The position numbers were made by a program, and so were the translations under genes. Positions 53,680-61,634 of a stretch of DNA of 64,000 bases are shown here, one piece after another (within the stretch, counting starts at the first letter, position 1; the number at the start of each line of letters is the position of its first letter). This DNA is from Pseudonocardia humida (GTDB lineage: Bacteria; Actinomycetota; Actinomycetes; Mycobacteriales; Pseudonocardiaceae). Below the pieces are notes generated by a model that did no database searches, was not told the origin of the DNA, and saw nothing but the letters and a program-made list of their open reading frames with translations. The stretch spans positions 56,323 through 120,322 of the forward strand of contig NZ_JAGSOV010000053.1 of NCBI RefSeq assembly GCF_023898865.1, read 5' to 3'.

Positions 53680-54528
53680 TCAGAACAGGGTTGCGGGCTC
53701 GACCGGGGCCGGCTCGGGGAGCGGCGTCAGGTCGGGGACCAGCGCGCGGACGTCGTCGTGGAAGCGGCGGGCGAGCCCGGGCGCGTCGGCGTTGTCCGGG
53801 GTGTGGATGAACACCGTGGGCGAGCGGCCCTCCCGCAGCCAGCCCGCGGCGACCTCCGCCCACTCCCGCCAACCCCCGACGGTCTCCTCGACCGAGTCGC
53901 GGCCGATGTAGCGGACGACGGGCCGGTCGGTGAGCGCCCGGGTCCGCCGCGGCAGCCGCGGCTTCCTGGTCCAGGCCTCCTGCTCCATCGCGCTGGTCGG
54001 CGGGCCGGCGAAGAACACCGTGGTGTCGAACGGCACCCACTCGGCGCCGGTGTCGTCGAGCACGCGCTCCAGCCGGGCGGTCGAACCGGCGTCGTGGAAG
54101 AAGTCGGGATGGCGGACCTCGACCGCGCAGCGGTGGGCGGGGAGCCTGCGCAGGAAGCGGGCCAGCGCGTCGACGTCGGCGGGCCCGAACGACGGGGGCA
54201 GCTGCACCCACAGCGCCGCCGCCCGCGGACCGAGCGGCTCCATCGCGTCCAGGAAGGCGCGCATCTCCGCGTCGACGCCGGTCAGCCGGCGATCGTGGGT
54301 GACGACCCTGGGCAGCTTGGGCAGGAACCGGAAGTCGGGCTCGGTCTGCTCGGCCCAGCCGGCCACGGTGTCCGGGGACGGGGTCGCGTAGAAGGTCGTG
54401 TTGCCCTCGACCGCGTTGCACCAGGCGGCGTAGGCGCGCAGACGCTCCCCGGGCGGCAGGGCCGGGGGCAGGAACCGCCCCGGCCACGCCTTGTGGGTCC
54501 ACATCGCGCACCCGACGTGCAGCCGCAT
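53680..54528 (-). CDS. DUF72-domain protein (YecE-like)
   Basis: A 282-residue DUF72/YecE-like TIM barrel: MRLHVGCAMWTHKAWPGRFL, EGNTTFYATPSP, FLPKLPRVVTHDR, VEVRHPDFF and VFIHTPDNADAPGLARRF are family marks. The family is widespread and its biochemical function is not established. Near-complete length. Ends 25 bases before the 24-bp hairpin. Confidence 0.92.
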   Translation of the reverse strand: MRLHVGCAMWTHKAWPGRFLPPALPPGERLRAYAAWCNAVEGNTTFYATPSPDTVAGWAEQTEPDFRFLPKLPRVVTHDRRLTGVDAEMRAFLDAMEPLGPRAAALWVQLPPSFGPADVDALARFLRRLPAHRCAVEVRHPDFFHDAGSTARLERVLDDTGAEWVPFDTTVFFAGPPTSAMEQEAWTRKPRLPRRTRALTDRPVVRYIGRDSVEETVGGWREWAEVAAGWLREGRSPTVFIHTPDNADAPGLARRFHDDVRALVPDLTPLPEPAPVEPATLF

Positions 54529-54552
54529 GCGGGGAACCTACTTCCCGCCCGG

Positions 54553-54690
54553 TCAGCGGGTGCGGTGCCGGTCGAGCCGGGCGCGCTCCCACCGGCGGGC
54601 GTCCCGCTCTGCCCACACGGCGACGCAGACGGCACCCGCGAGGATGCCGACGCCGATCAGCGCCAGTCCGACCACGTCGAGCGTGCTCAT
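54553..54690 (-). CDS. 45-residue single-pass membrane protein
   Basis: A short gene (MSTLDVVGLALIGVGILAGA, then an Arg-rich tail ERDARRWERARLDRHRTR). One membrane helix with a basic cytoplasmic tail. Its ATG overlaps the stop of the 76-residue gene upstream (ATGA), which is why I accept it. Role unknown; small proteins of this kind can modulate partners at the membrane. Confidence 0.65.
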   Translation of the reverse strand: MSTLDVVGLALIGVGILAGAVCVAVWAERDARRWERARLDRHRTR

Positions 54691-54917
54691 CGGGCCCGCC
54701 GGGCGAGGTCACGGGCCGCGAGGGCGGCGGCGCGCAAGGTGCAGGGCCAGCGGCTCGGTCCGGCCTGCGGGAGGGAGCACGCCCGGCAGTAGCCGCGCCC
54801 GTCGTCGACGTGCTGGGCGAGCAGCGTGGCGACGGCCGTCGCGCCGAGGTCGCGGAGGAGCCGGGGTAAGTCGTCGTCGGCCACGGAGCTGCTCCTCGTC
54901 GGTTGCGGAGCGCTCAC
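54687..54917 (-). CDS. Small Cys-rich conserved protein
   Basis: A 76-residue protein with GYCRACSLPQAG and WPCTLRAAALAARDLARR, a Cys-x-x-Cys and later Cys pattern similar to small actinomycete zinc proteins; the 39773 protein has the same style. GTG at 54917 is 128 bases from the divergent BldC-like gene. Coupled to the 45-residue membrane gene. Not a known family. Confidence 0.65.
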   Translation of the reverse strand: MSAPQPTRSSSVADDDLPRLLRDLGATAVATLLAQHVDDGRGYCRACSLPQAGPSRWPCTLRAAALAARDLARRAR

Positions 54918-55044
54918 CCAACCAGGAAAACGAGGAGATAAGTCCGTATAGAGAGATTGAGTACGTTCAAGGAGTAACGAGCATTACGGGCAGTGAAGGA
55001 GATCAGGGCTCTGTTGGAGTAATGGGAGACCTAGTGTCATCCGA

Positions 55045-55242
55045 GTGGAGGACAAGTCCGAGCCGCTGCTGACGAGCGCGCAGGTCGCCGAGCGGTTCGG
55101 CGTGACCCGGCGGACCATCAGCGCTTGGGTGCGCGATGGCCGGCTTCGTCCGAGCATCGTGACGATGGGCGGGCAGTACCGCTTCCGGTGGTCCGAAGTC
55201 GAGCAGCAGATGCGGGAAGCCGAGGAGCGCGACGACGGGTAG
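55045..55242 (+). CDS. BldC-like small MerR-type HTH protein
   Basis: A 65-residue DNA-binding protein close to BldC in form: EPLLTSAQVAERFGVTRRTI, SAWVRDGRLRPSIVTMGGQY, RFRWSEVEQQMREAEE. BldC lacks the effector domain of MerR and bends DNA by head-to-tail oligomers. GTG at 55045 gives VEDKSEPLL. The region upstream (54918-55044) is the AT-richest stretch nearby, as expected for a promoter. It could alternatively be an excisionase-like HTH from a former element. Confidence 0.85.
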   Translation: MEDKSEPLLTSAQVAERFGVTRRTISAWVRDGRLRPSIVTMGGQYRFRWSEVEQQMREAEERDDG

Positions 55243-55259
55243 CGCCGTCGCGCTCCGGC

Positions 55260-57641
55260 TCAGCTCTGGCTCAGCTCCGGCCGTCGGGGACGCCAGCGGC
55301 TGTGCCCGTCCGACCTGGTCGCGGCGGTCCGGATGAGCTCCAACCGGGGCGCGGGGCCGTCGGAGCGCCCGGTCTGCGGCTTGCGCCGCCCCGCCCGCCA
55401 CGGGTCGGGCCAGACGACGCCGGGACCGTCGTAGTCCTGCTCGACGGCGGCGTGCAGGGTCCAGTTCGGGTCGTAGAGGTGCACCCGGCCCAGCGCGCAC
55501 AGGTCGGCGCGCCCGGCGAGCACGATCGTGTTGACGTCGTCGGCGGAGGAGATCACGCCGACAGCGATGGTGGGGATGCCGACGCCGTTGCGGATCGCGT
55601 CGGCGAACGGGGTCTGGTACGAGCGGCCGAACGCGGGCGTCTCGTCCGGGGTGACCTGGCCGGTGGAGACGTCGATCGCCGCGGCGCCGGCGGCTTCGAA
55701 CGCGCGGGCGATGGCGAGGACGTCCTCGGGGCTGGTGCCGCCCTCGACCCAGTCGGTGGCCGAGATGCGCACGGTCAGCGGTTTGTGCGGGGCCAGCGCC
55801 GCGCGCATCGCCCGGAAGACCTCCAGCGGGAACCGCAGCCTGCCCTCGACGTCGCCGCCGTAGGCGTCGACGCGCCGGTTCGTGATCGGCGACAGGAACG
55901 ACGACAGCAGGTAGCCGTGCGCGCAGTGCAGCTCGACGAGGTCGAAGCCGGCCCGGTCGGCGCGCTCGGTGGCGGCGACGAAGTCAGCGACGACGCCGTC
56001 CATCCCGGCGCGGTCGAGCTCGCGGGGGACCTGGTTGACGCCCTCCCGGTAGGCCGCGGCGGACGCGGCCACCAGTGGCCAGTTGCCCTCGGGCAGGGGC
56101 TGGTCCATGCCCTCCCACATCAGCCGCGTCGAGCCCTTCGGGCCGGAGTGGCCCAGCTGCGCGCCGATCCGGGCGGACGTCGAGGAGTGCACGAAGTCGC
56201 AGACCCGGGCCCAGCTCGCGGCCTGCTCGTCGGTCCACAGCCCGGTGCAGCCCGGGGTGATCCGGCCCTCCGGCGAGACGCAGACCATCTCGGTCATCAC
56301 CAGCCCGGCCCCGCCCAACGCCTTGCCGCCCAGGTGGACCAGGTGGAACTCGCCGGGCAGCCCGTCGGTGGCGACGTACATGTCCATCGGCGAGACGACG
56401 ACCCGGTTGACCAGCTCCAGCTCGCCGAGCCGGAACGGCTGGAACATCGGCGGGCGGACGTCGAGCGCGCCGGGCCGGGCGCCGTGCTGCGAGCGGGCGA
56501 ACCACTCGTCGACCCGGGCGATGAACGCCGGGTCACGCAGGCGCAGGTTGTCGTAGGTGACCCGGCGGCTGCGGGTCATGATGTTGAAGGCGAACTGCGC
56601 CGGGTCCTGGTCGAGGTACTGGCCGATGTTCTCGAACCAGGCCTGGCTGGCCCGCGCGGCGCGCTGGGTCGAGAGCACGACCGGGCGGCGCTCCTGCTCG
56701 TAGGCGGCCAGCGCGGTGGGGATGTCGGGGCACTCGTGCAGGCACGCGGCCAGCGACAGGGCGTCCTCCATGGCCAGCTTGGTGCCCGAGCCGATGGAGA
56801 AGTGCGCGGTGTGCGCGGCGTCGCCGAGCAGCACCAGGTTGCCGTCGCACCAGCGCTCGGTGCTCACGGTCGGGAAGCTGATCCACTTGGAGTTGTTGGC
56901 CAGCACCTCGTAGCCCTCCAGCACGTCGGCGAACAGCTCGCGGACGGCGGCGACCGAGCGCTCGTCGGAGCGGCCCGGCGGGAGGTCGGGGGAGCCGTCG
57001 AGGCCGGCGCGGCGCCACACGTCCTCGGCCATCTCGACGATGAACGTGCTGCCGTGCTCGTCGTAGGGGTAGCCGTGCAGCTGCACGACGCCGTGCGGCG
57101 TCTCGCGGATGTCGAACGTGAACGCCTCGAAGACCTTGTCGGTGCCCAGCCACATGTACTTGCACCCGCCGGGCTCGACCGTCGGGCCGAACACGTCGGC
57201 GTAGCGGGCGCGGACCGCGGAGTTGACCCCGTCGGCCGCGACGACCAGGTCGTGCTCGCGGCGCAGCGCCTCGACGTCCGGCGCCTCCGCGCGGAAGCGC
57301 AGGTCGACGCCGAGGTCGCGGCAGCGCTGCTGGAGGATCTGCAGCAGCCGCTTGCGGCCCATGGCGGCGAACCCGTGCCCGCCGCAGGTGACGACCTCGC
57401 CGCGGTAGTGCACGTCGATGTCGTCCCAGCGGGCGAACTCGCGCTCCATCTGGGACCGGACCACGGGGTCGGCGTGCTCGATGCCGCCGAGGGTCTCGTC
57501 GGAGAACACGACGCCGAAGCCGAACGTGTCGTCGGGGGCGTTGCGCTCCCACACGGTGACCTCGTGCCCGGGACCGAGCTGCTTGACCAGGGCGGCCAGG
57601 TAGAGCCCGCCCGGCCCGCCTCCGACCACTGCGATGCGCAC
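55260..57641 (-). CDS. Bifunctional 2-aminobenzoyl-CoA / salicylyl-CoA monooxygenase-reductase
   Basis: A 793-residue fusion flavoprotein. Residues 1-380 are a class A FAD monooxygenase (VVGGGPGGLYLAALVKQ at 3-19, VAADGVNSAVRARY, LVLLGDAAHTAHFSIGSGTK). Residues about 385-760 are an Old Yellow Enzyme reductase (FRLGELELVNRVVVSPMD, IGAQLGHSGPKGSTRL, ELHCAHGYLLSSFLSP, YGGDVEGRLRF). This architecture is that of 2-aminobenzoyl-CoA monooxygenase/reductase and of salicylyl-CoA 5-hydroxylase (SdgC); sequence alone cannot choose. It dearomatises or hydroxylates a CoA-activated ring. The divergent ECH-SDR-RidA-like operon supports the anthranilate reading. No CoA ligase in the window. Confidence 0.92.
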   Translation of the reverse strand: MRIAVVGGGPGGLYLAALVKQLGPGHEVTVWERNAPDDTFGFGVVFSDETLGGIEHADPVVRSQMEREFARWDDIDVHYRGEVVTCGGHGFAAMGRKRLLQILQQRCRDLGVDLRFRAEAPDVEALRREHDLVVAADGVNSAVRARYADVFGPTVEPGGCKYMWLGTDKVFEAFTFDIRETPHGVVQLHGYPYDEHGSTFIVEMAEDVWRRAGLDGSPDLPPGRSDERSVAAVRELFADVLEGYEVLANNSKWISFPTVSTERWCDGNLVLLGDAAHTAHFSIGSGTKLAMEDALSLAACLHECPDIPTALAAYEQERRPVVLSTQRAARASQAWFENIGQYLDQDPAQFAFNIMTRSRRVTYDNLRLRDPAFIARVDEWFARSQHGARPGALDVRPPMFQPFRLGELELVNRVVVSPMDMYVATDGLPGEFHLVHLGGKALGGAGLVMTEMVCVSPEGRITPGCTGLWTDEQAASWARVCDFVHSSTSARIGAQLGHSGPKGSTRLMWEGMDQPLPEGNWPLVAASAAAYREGVNQVPRELDRAGMDGVVADFVAATERADRAGFDLVELHCAHGYLLSSFLSPITNRRVDAYGGDVEGRLRFPLEVFRAMRAALAPHKPLTVRISATDWVEGGTSPEDVLAIARAFEAAGAAAIDVSTGQVTPDETPAFGRSYQTPFADAIRNGVGIPTIAVGVISSADDVNTIVLAGRADLCALGRVHLYDPNWTLHAAVEQDYDGPGVVWPDPWRAGRRKPQTGRSDGPAPRLELIRTAATRSDGHSRWRPRRPELSQS

Positions 57642-57658
57642 GAACCTATTGTGTCTTC

Positions 57659-57693
57659 TTGACGCCCGTTGTCAAAACGCTATAACTAGTCCA
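57659..57693 (+). promoter_or_regulatory. Sigma-70 promoter of the ECH operon, probably leaderless
   Basis: TTGACG (57659-57664) and TATAAC (57681-57686) are spaced 16 bases; the ATG starts 6 bases after the -10, so the transcript probably begins at the start codon and there is no Shine-Dalgarno. TTGAC/GTCAA (57659-57663, 57671-57675) form a dyad overlapping the -35, which a regulator may use. Confidence 0.75.
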
Positions 57694-58520
57694 TGAGCCG
57701 GTTCCGCGCGTCCGCCCCGCTGACCACCGACTGGCAGCACTTCGACTTCCGCGTCGACTCCTCGGTCGCCACGATCACCCTCAACCGGCCCGAGAAGCTC
57801 AACCCGCTGACCTTCGAGTCCTACGCCGACCTGCGCGACCTGCTGGCCGAGCTGCCCCACCACGAGGGCGTCAAGGTGCTGGTGATCCGCGGCGAGGGCC
57901 GCGGGTTCTGCGGCGGCGGCGACGTCCAGGAGATCATCGGCGAGCTGCTGAAGATGGACGCCGACGGGCTCATGCGGTTCACCAAGATGACCGGCGAGGT
58001 CATCCGGGCGATGCGGGAGTGCCCGATCCCGATCATCGCCGGGATCCAGGGCATCGCCGCGGGCGCCGGGTCGGTCGTCGCGCTGGCCGCCGACTTCCGG
58101 GTGGTCGCCACGTCGGGCCGGTTCGCCTTCCTGTTCACCAAGGTCGGGCTCTCCGGCGGCGACATGGGCGCGGCCTACCTGCTGCCCCGGGTCGTCGGCC
58201 TCGGCCACGCCACGAAGCTGCTGATGCTGGGCGACACCATCGACTCGGCCACGGCCGACAAGTACGGCCTGGTCTCCGAACTGGTCGCCGACGACGAGCT
58301 CGACTCCGCGGTCGGCGCGCTGGCCGCCCGGCTGGCCGCCGGTCCGACCCTGGCCTACGCGCAGACCAAGTCGCTGCTGACCAAGGAGCTCGACATGCCG
58401 CTCTCGGCGTCGGTCGAGCTGGACGCGATGACCCAGGCCCTGCTGATGACCAGCGACGACCACGCCGAGTTCCACGCGGCGTTCACCGCGAAGCGCCCGC
58501 CGCAGTGGAAGGGCCGCTGA
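57693..58520 (+). CDS. Enoyl-CoA hydratase/isomerase family protein
   Basis: A 275-residue crotonase. FCGGGDVQEI provides one oxyanion NH and IAAGAGSVVALAADF the second. The hydratase-typical Glu residues are not clear; LSGGDMGAAYLLPRVVG occupies the catalytic loop. It would hydrate or isomerise a CoA-linked dienyl or ring product of the 55260 enzyme. Leaderless start at 57693. Start of a four-base-spaced operon. Confidence 0.9.
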   Translation: MSRFRASAPLTTDWQHFDFRVDSSVATITLNRPEKLNPLTFESYADLRDLLAELPHHEGVKVLVIRGEGRGFCGGGDVQEIIGELLKMDADGLMRFTKMTGEVIRAMRECPIPIIAGIQGIAAGAGSVVALAADFRVVATSGRFAFLFTKVGLSGGDMGAAYLLPRVVGLGHATKLLMLGDTIDSATADKYGLVSELVADDELDSAVGALAARLAAGPTLAYAQTKSLLTKELDMPLSASVELDAMTQALLMTSDDHAEFHAAFTAKRPPQWKGR

Positions 58521-59269
58521 TGGCGGTCGCGCTGGTGACCGGAGCGGGCCAGGGGATCGGGCGCGCCACCGCGCTGCGGCTGTCCGTGGCCGGGCACCGG
58601 GTCGCGCTCGTCGGGCGCGACCCCGCCAAGCTCGACGCCGTCGCGGCCGAGCTGGCCGGGGAGGCCCTGTGCGTGCCGGCCGACCTCACCGACGCCGGGG
58701 CGCCCGACCACGTGTTCGGCGCGGTCGAACGGGAGTGGGGCGCGGTGGGCGTGCTGGTGGCCAACGCCGGCACCGGGTTGGCCGCCCCGCTGGTCGAGAC
58801 CACCGACGAGCTGTGGCGGACGATGCTGGAGGTCAACCTGACCGCGCCCTTCCGGTGCATCCGCCGGGCGGTGCCGGGCATGACCGCCCAGGGCTGGGGC
58901 CGGGTCGTCGTGGTGGCCTCGGTCGTGGCCAAGCGCGGCGAGCGCCAGGTGGCGGCGTACTCGGCCAGCAAGCACGGCGTGCTCGGGCTGGTCCGCGCGG
59001 CCGCCGACGAGCTGGCCCGCACCGGCGTGACGGTCAACGCCGTGTGCCCCGGCTACGTCGACACCCCGATGACCGACGCCACCGTCGCCACCATGGGCGA
59101 GCGCCTCGGGAAGGACCCGGCCCAGGCCCGCGCGCTGCTGGCCCGCCGCCAGCCGATCGGCAGGCTGATCGACCCCGACGAGGTCGCCGCGGCCGTGCTG
59201 GCCTGCGTCGACAACGCGGCCATCACCGGGCAGGGGATCAACGTCGACGGAGGAACGGTGCAGTCGTGA
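58520..59269 (+). CDS. SDR-family dehydrogenase (FabG-like)
   Basis: A 249-residue SDR: TGAGQGIGRATALRL, VLVANAGTGLAAP, VASVVAKRGERQVAAYSASK gives the Ser-Tyr-Lys triad, and NAVCPGYVDTPM follows. TGATG overlap with the hydratase stop. It probably reduces or oxidises a 3-oxo/3-hydroxy acyl-CoA in a beta-oxidation-like step of the pathway. Confidence 0.93.
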   Translation: MAVALVTGAGQGIGRATALRLSVAGHRVALVGRDPAKLDAVAAELAGEALCVPADLTDAGAPDHVFGAVEREWGAVGVLVANAGTGLAAPLVETTDELWRTMLEVNLTAPFRCIRRAVPGMTAQGWGRVVVVASVVAKRGERQVAAYSASKHGVLGLVRAAADELARTGVTVNAVCPGYVDTPMTDATVATMGERLGKDPAQARALLARRQPIGRLIDPDEVAAAVLACVDNAAITGQGINVDGGTVQS

Positions 59270-59580
59270 CGTTCGAGAGGATCAACCCGCCGGATCTGGC
59301 GGCGCCCAAGGGGTTCAGCCACGCCGTGCGCACCGACCGGCCGCGCACGGTCTACCTCGCCGGGCAGACCGCGCTCGACGCGTCCGGGAAGATCGTCGGC
59401 GCCGACGTCGTCGAGCAGTTCGAGCGGGCGCTGAGCAACCTGCTGCGGGCCCTGGAGGCCGCCGGCGGCACCCCTGCCGACCTGGTGACGGTCACCATCT
59501 ACATCGTCGACGTCGAGGCCTACCTGGCCCGCTCCCGCGAGATCGGCCGGGTCTGGCGGCGGCTGGCCGGCACCGACTAA
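59266..59580 (+). CDS. RidA-family protein, C-terminally truncated
   Basis: A 104-residue RidA-like protein starting GTGACG (overlapping the SDR stop). It has the family fold: FSHAVRTDRPRTVYLAGQTA, ALDASGKIVGADVVEQFERA, VTVTIYIVDVEAYLARSREI. Full RidA proteins are about 125-130 residues and end with a YPAxTxVxV...LVEIE strand that holds the catalytic Arg/Glu; here translation stops at GTD, just where that segment should begin. A hairpin begins at the stop codon. So catalytic competence is doubtful. In the anthranilate reading RidA would deaminate the enamine product. Confidence 0.85.
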   Translation: MTFERINPPDLAAPKGFSHAVRTDRPRTVYLAGQTALDASGKIVGADVVEQFERALSNLLRALEAAGGTPADLVTVTIYIVDVEAYLARSREIGRVWRRLAGTD

Positions 59581-59600
59581 GCAGGGCCATGGACCCTGCT
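59580..59600 (+). terminator. Hairpin at the end of the RidA-like gene
   Basis: AGCAGGG (59580-59586) and CCCTGCT (59594-59600) pair with a 7-base loop; a short pyrimidine run follows. It begins within the stop codon and marks the end of the operon. Confidence 0.55.
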
Positions 59601-59668
59601 TCCCTCACGACCGGGGGGCGTGGGCGTGCCCGCGGGCGGGCTGAAGGTCCGCTCGTCCTGCACGCGCT

Positions 59669-60157
59669 TCAGCGCGCGCCGCGGCCGGCGCCGTAAGCGC
59701 GCTGGGTCTCGGCGACGGCACGCAGGTAGCCCACGACCGCGGTGCTGGCGGCCTCGTCCAGGTCCTCGGCGATGGCGTCCAGGGCGCGCAGCAGCGGGGT
59801 CATCGCCGCGACGGCGACCGTCCGGGCCCGGTCGGTGGCCACCAGGACCTGGCGGCGGCGGTCGCCGGGGTGCGGCCGGCGGGCCAGGTGGCCGCCGGTC
59901 ACCATCCGGTCGACCATCGCGGTGGCCGACGCCGAGCTCATGCCCAGTCGGCGTCCCAGCTCGACCGGTCCGAGCTGCTCGGGGGTGCTGAGGACGTGGT
60001 CGAGCGCCCGGGCGTCGGTGTGGGTCATGCCGAGGTCGCGGGCCAGGGCGTGCTGGGCCTCGTCCGCGGTGCGCAGCACGGCCCACAGCGCCCACGACGC
60101 CTCGTGCGCGCTGAGCAGCGCGCGGCCGGCCCGCTCGGCGTCGTCCCGGCTTGACAC
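59669..60157 (-). CDS. MarR-family regulator
   Basis: A 162-residue winged-helix repressor: THTDARALDHVLSTPEQLGP, ELGRRLGMSSASATAMVDRM and the wing RRPHPGDRRRQVLVATDR. The acidic C-terminal helix fits dimerisation. It diverges from the MFS/P450 pair, and a strong palindrome lies between, so it probably represses both. Confidence 0.92.
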   Translation of the reverse strand: MSSRDDAERAGRALLSAHEASWALWAVLRTADEAQHALARDLGMTHTDARALDHVLSTPEQLGPVELGRRLGMSSASATAMVDRMVTGGHLARRPHPGDRRRQVLVATDRARTVAVAAMTPLLRALDAIAEDLDEAASTAVVGYLRAVAETQRAYGAGRGAR

Positions 60158-60184
60158 GCGTCGATCTTAGCGGGAGCATCAATA

Positions 60185-60199
60185 ACTAGAAATTCTAGT
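60185..60199. promoter_or_regulatory. ACTAGAA-A-TTCTAGT MarR operator
   Basis: A perfect 15-base palindrome with 7-bp arms, between MarR (ends upstream at 60157) and the MFS start. It overlaps the GTG at 60198, which argues for the later start at 60213. Confidence 0.85.
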
Positions 60200-60212
60200 G
60201 GTTGAGGTTCTC

Positions 60213-61634
60213 GTGAATCGCCCTCCGGAGCAGTTGACCGGACAGCAGTGGGCTGTTCTGGTGGTGCTGACCCTGAGCACCTTCGTCGTGCTGCTCGACG
60301 CCAGCGTGGTGACCATCGCCCTGCCGGTCGTCGCGGCCGACCTCGGTGGCCCGCTCGACGCGGTGACGTGGGTGCTGGCGGCGTTCGTGCTGGCGTTCGC
60401 GGTGCTACTGCTGCCAGGGGCGCGCCTGGCCGACCTGGTCGGGCGGCGCCCGGTCTTCCTGGCCGGGCTCGGCCTGTTCACGCTGGCCTCGCTGGCGTGC
60501 GGGCTCGCCGGCTCGCTGGAGCTGCTCATCGCGGCCCGGGTCGCCCAAGGCGCGGGGGCCGCCCTGGTCGAGCCCGCCGTGCTCGCGCTGATCACCACGA
60601 CCGTGCCGGCCGGCCGCCGCGGGCTCGCCTTCGGGATGCAGGGGATCGCGGCCGGCCTCGGTGTCGTGCTGGGACCGATCATCGGCGGGGCGCTGACCAC
60701 GGCGCTGTCCTGGGAGTGGGTGTTCCTGATCAACGTCCCGATCGGGGTGGCCGCGGTCGGCGTCGCGGCCCTGGTGCTGCCCCGGGGCGCACCGCAGCCC
60801 TGCCCGACGACCCGGCGCCCGTTCGACCTGCCGGGGCAGGTGCTCAGCTCGGCCGGCTTGTTCTGCCTGGTCTTCCCGATCATCGAGGGGGAGCGGCTGG
60901 GCTGGACCGCGCCGGTCGTGCTGGGCAGCGGGGCCGCCGCGGTGCTCGCCCTCGTCGCGTTCGTCGCCGTCGAGCGCCGCGCCGCGGCCCCGCTGGTCGA
61001 CCTGTCGCTGTTCATCGACCGGCTGTTCGCGGTCGGCAACGTCCTGCGCGGCCTCGTCCAGTTCGTCACGCTCGCGGTGTTCTTCCCGCTTACCCTGCTG
61101 CTGCAGGTCGGGCTCGGGTACTCGCCGCTCGGCGCGGCGGTGCTGCTGCTGCCGCTGGTCGGAGCGACCCTGGTCGCCTCCCCGGTGTCGGGGGCCCTGT
61201 CCGATCGCGTGGACGTGCGATGGCTCGTGCTGCCCGGGTTCGCGGTGGTCGCGGCGGCGGCCGCAGCGTTGGCCGTGCTCGCCCCGCACACGCGCGGCCC
61301 GTCGTTGCTGCTCCCCCTGGCCGCGGTCGGCGTGGGGCTCGGGATGCTGGAGGCCCCCACTACCTCGGCCACCCTGCGTGATGTCCCGGAGCAGCGGGCG
61401 GGCGTCGCCGCGGGCGTGTCCTACGTCGCGGTGCTGGTGGGCGCCGAGCTGGGGCTGGCGGTCACCGCCGCGATCGTGCAGTCCCGGCTCGCAGCCGCCG
61501 GTGCCACCCCACCGGGTCCGGCCCTCGCCGGCGCGGTGTCCGCCGCGCTCACCGTGTGCGCCGTCGTCGCCCTGGCCGGCGCGGCCCTCGCCCCGGCCTT
61601 CTCCGCCCGACCCGTGAGGAGCCCCCGTGGCTGA
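60213..61634 (+). CDS. MFS efflux transporter (DHA2 / EmrB-QacA type)
   Basis: A 473-residue drug/proton antiporter of the 14-helix class. Landmarks are LSTFVVLLDASVVTIALPVV (motif D1 region), RLADLVGRRPVFLAGL (motif A) and GIAAGLGVVLGPIIGG (motif C). GTG at 60213 follows GAGG by 5 bases; the earlier GTG 60198 lies in the operator. Its stop overlaps the P450 start by eight bases, so export and oxidation are coupled. Probably exports a toxic small molecule sensed by MarR. Confidence 0.92.
   Translation: MNRPPEQLTGQQWAVLVVLTLSTFVVLLDASVVTIALPVVAADLGGPLDAVTWVLAAFVLAFAVLLLPGARLADLVGRRPVFLAGLGLFTLASLACGLAGSLELLIAARVAQGAGAALVEPAVLALITTTVPAGRRGLAFGMQGIAAGLGVVLGPIIGGALTTALSWEWVFLINVPIGVAAVGVAALVLPRGAPQPCPTTRRPFDLPGQVLSSAGLFCLVFPIIEGERLGWTAPVVLGSGAAAVLALVAFVAVERRAAAPLVDLSLFIDRLFAVGNVLRGLVQFVTLAVFFPLTLLLQVGLGYSPLGAAVLLLPLVGATLVASPVSGALSDRVDVRWLVLPGFAVVAAAAAALAVLAPHTRGPSLLLPLAAVGVGLGMLEAPTTSATLRDVPEQRAGVAAGVSYVAVLVGAELGLAVTAAIVQSRLAAAGATPPGPALAGAVSAALTVCAVVALAGAALAPAFSARPVRSPRG

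Noticed and set aside
54918..55044. Phage integration site (BldC/excisionase-like gene with AT-rich DNA)
   Set aside because: No integrase, tRNA or direct-repeat pair was visible nearby.
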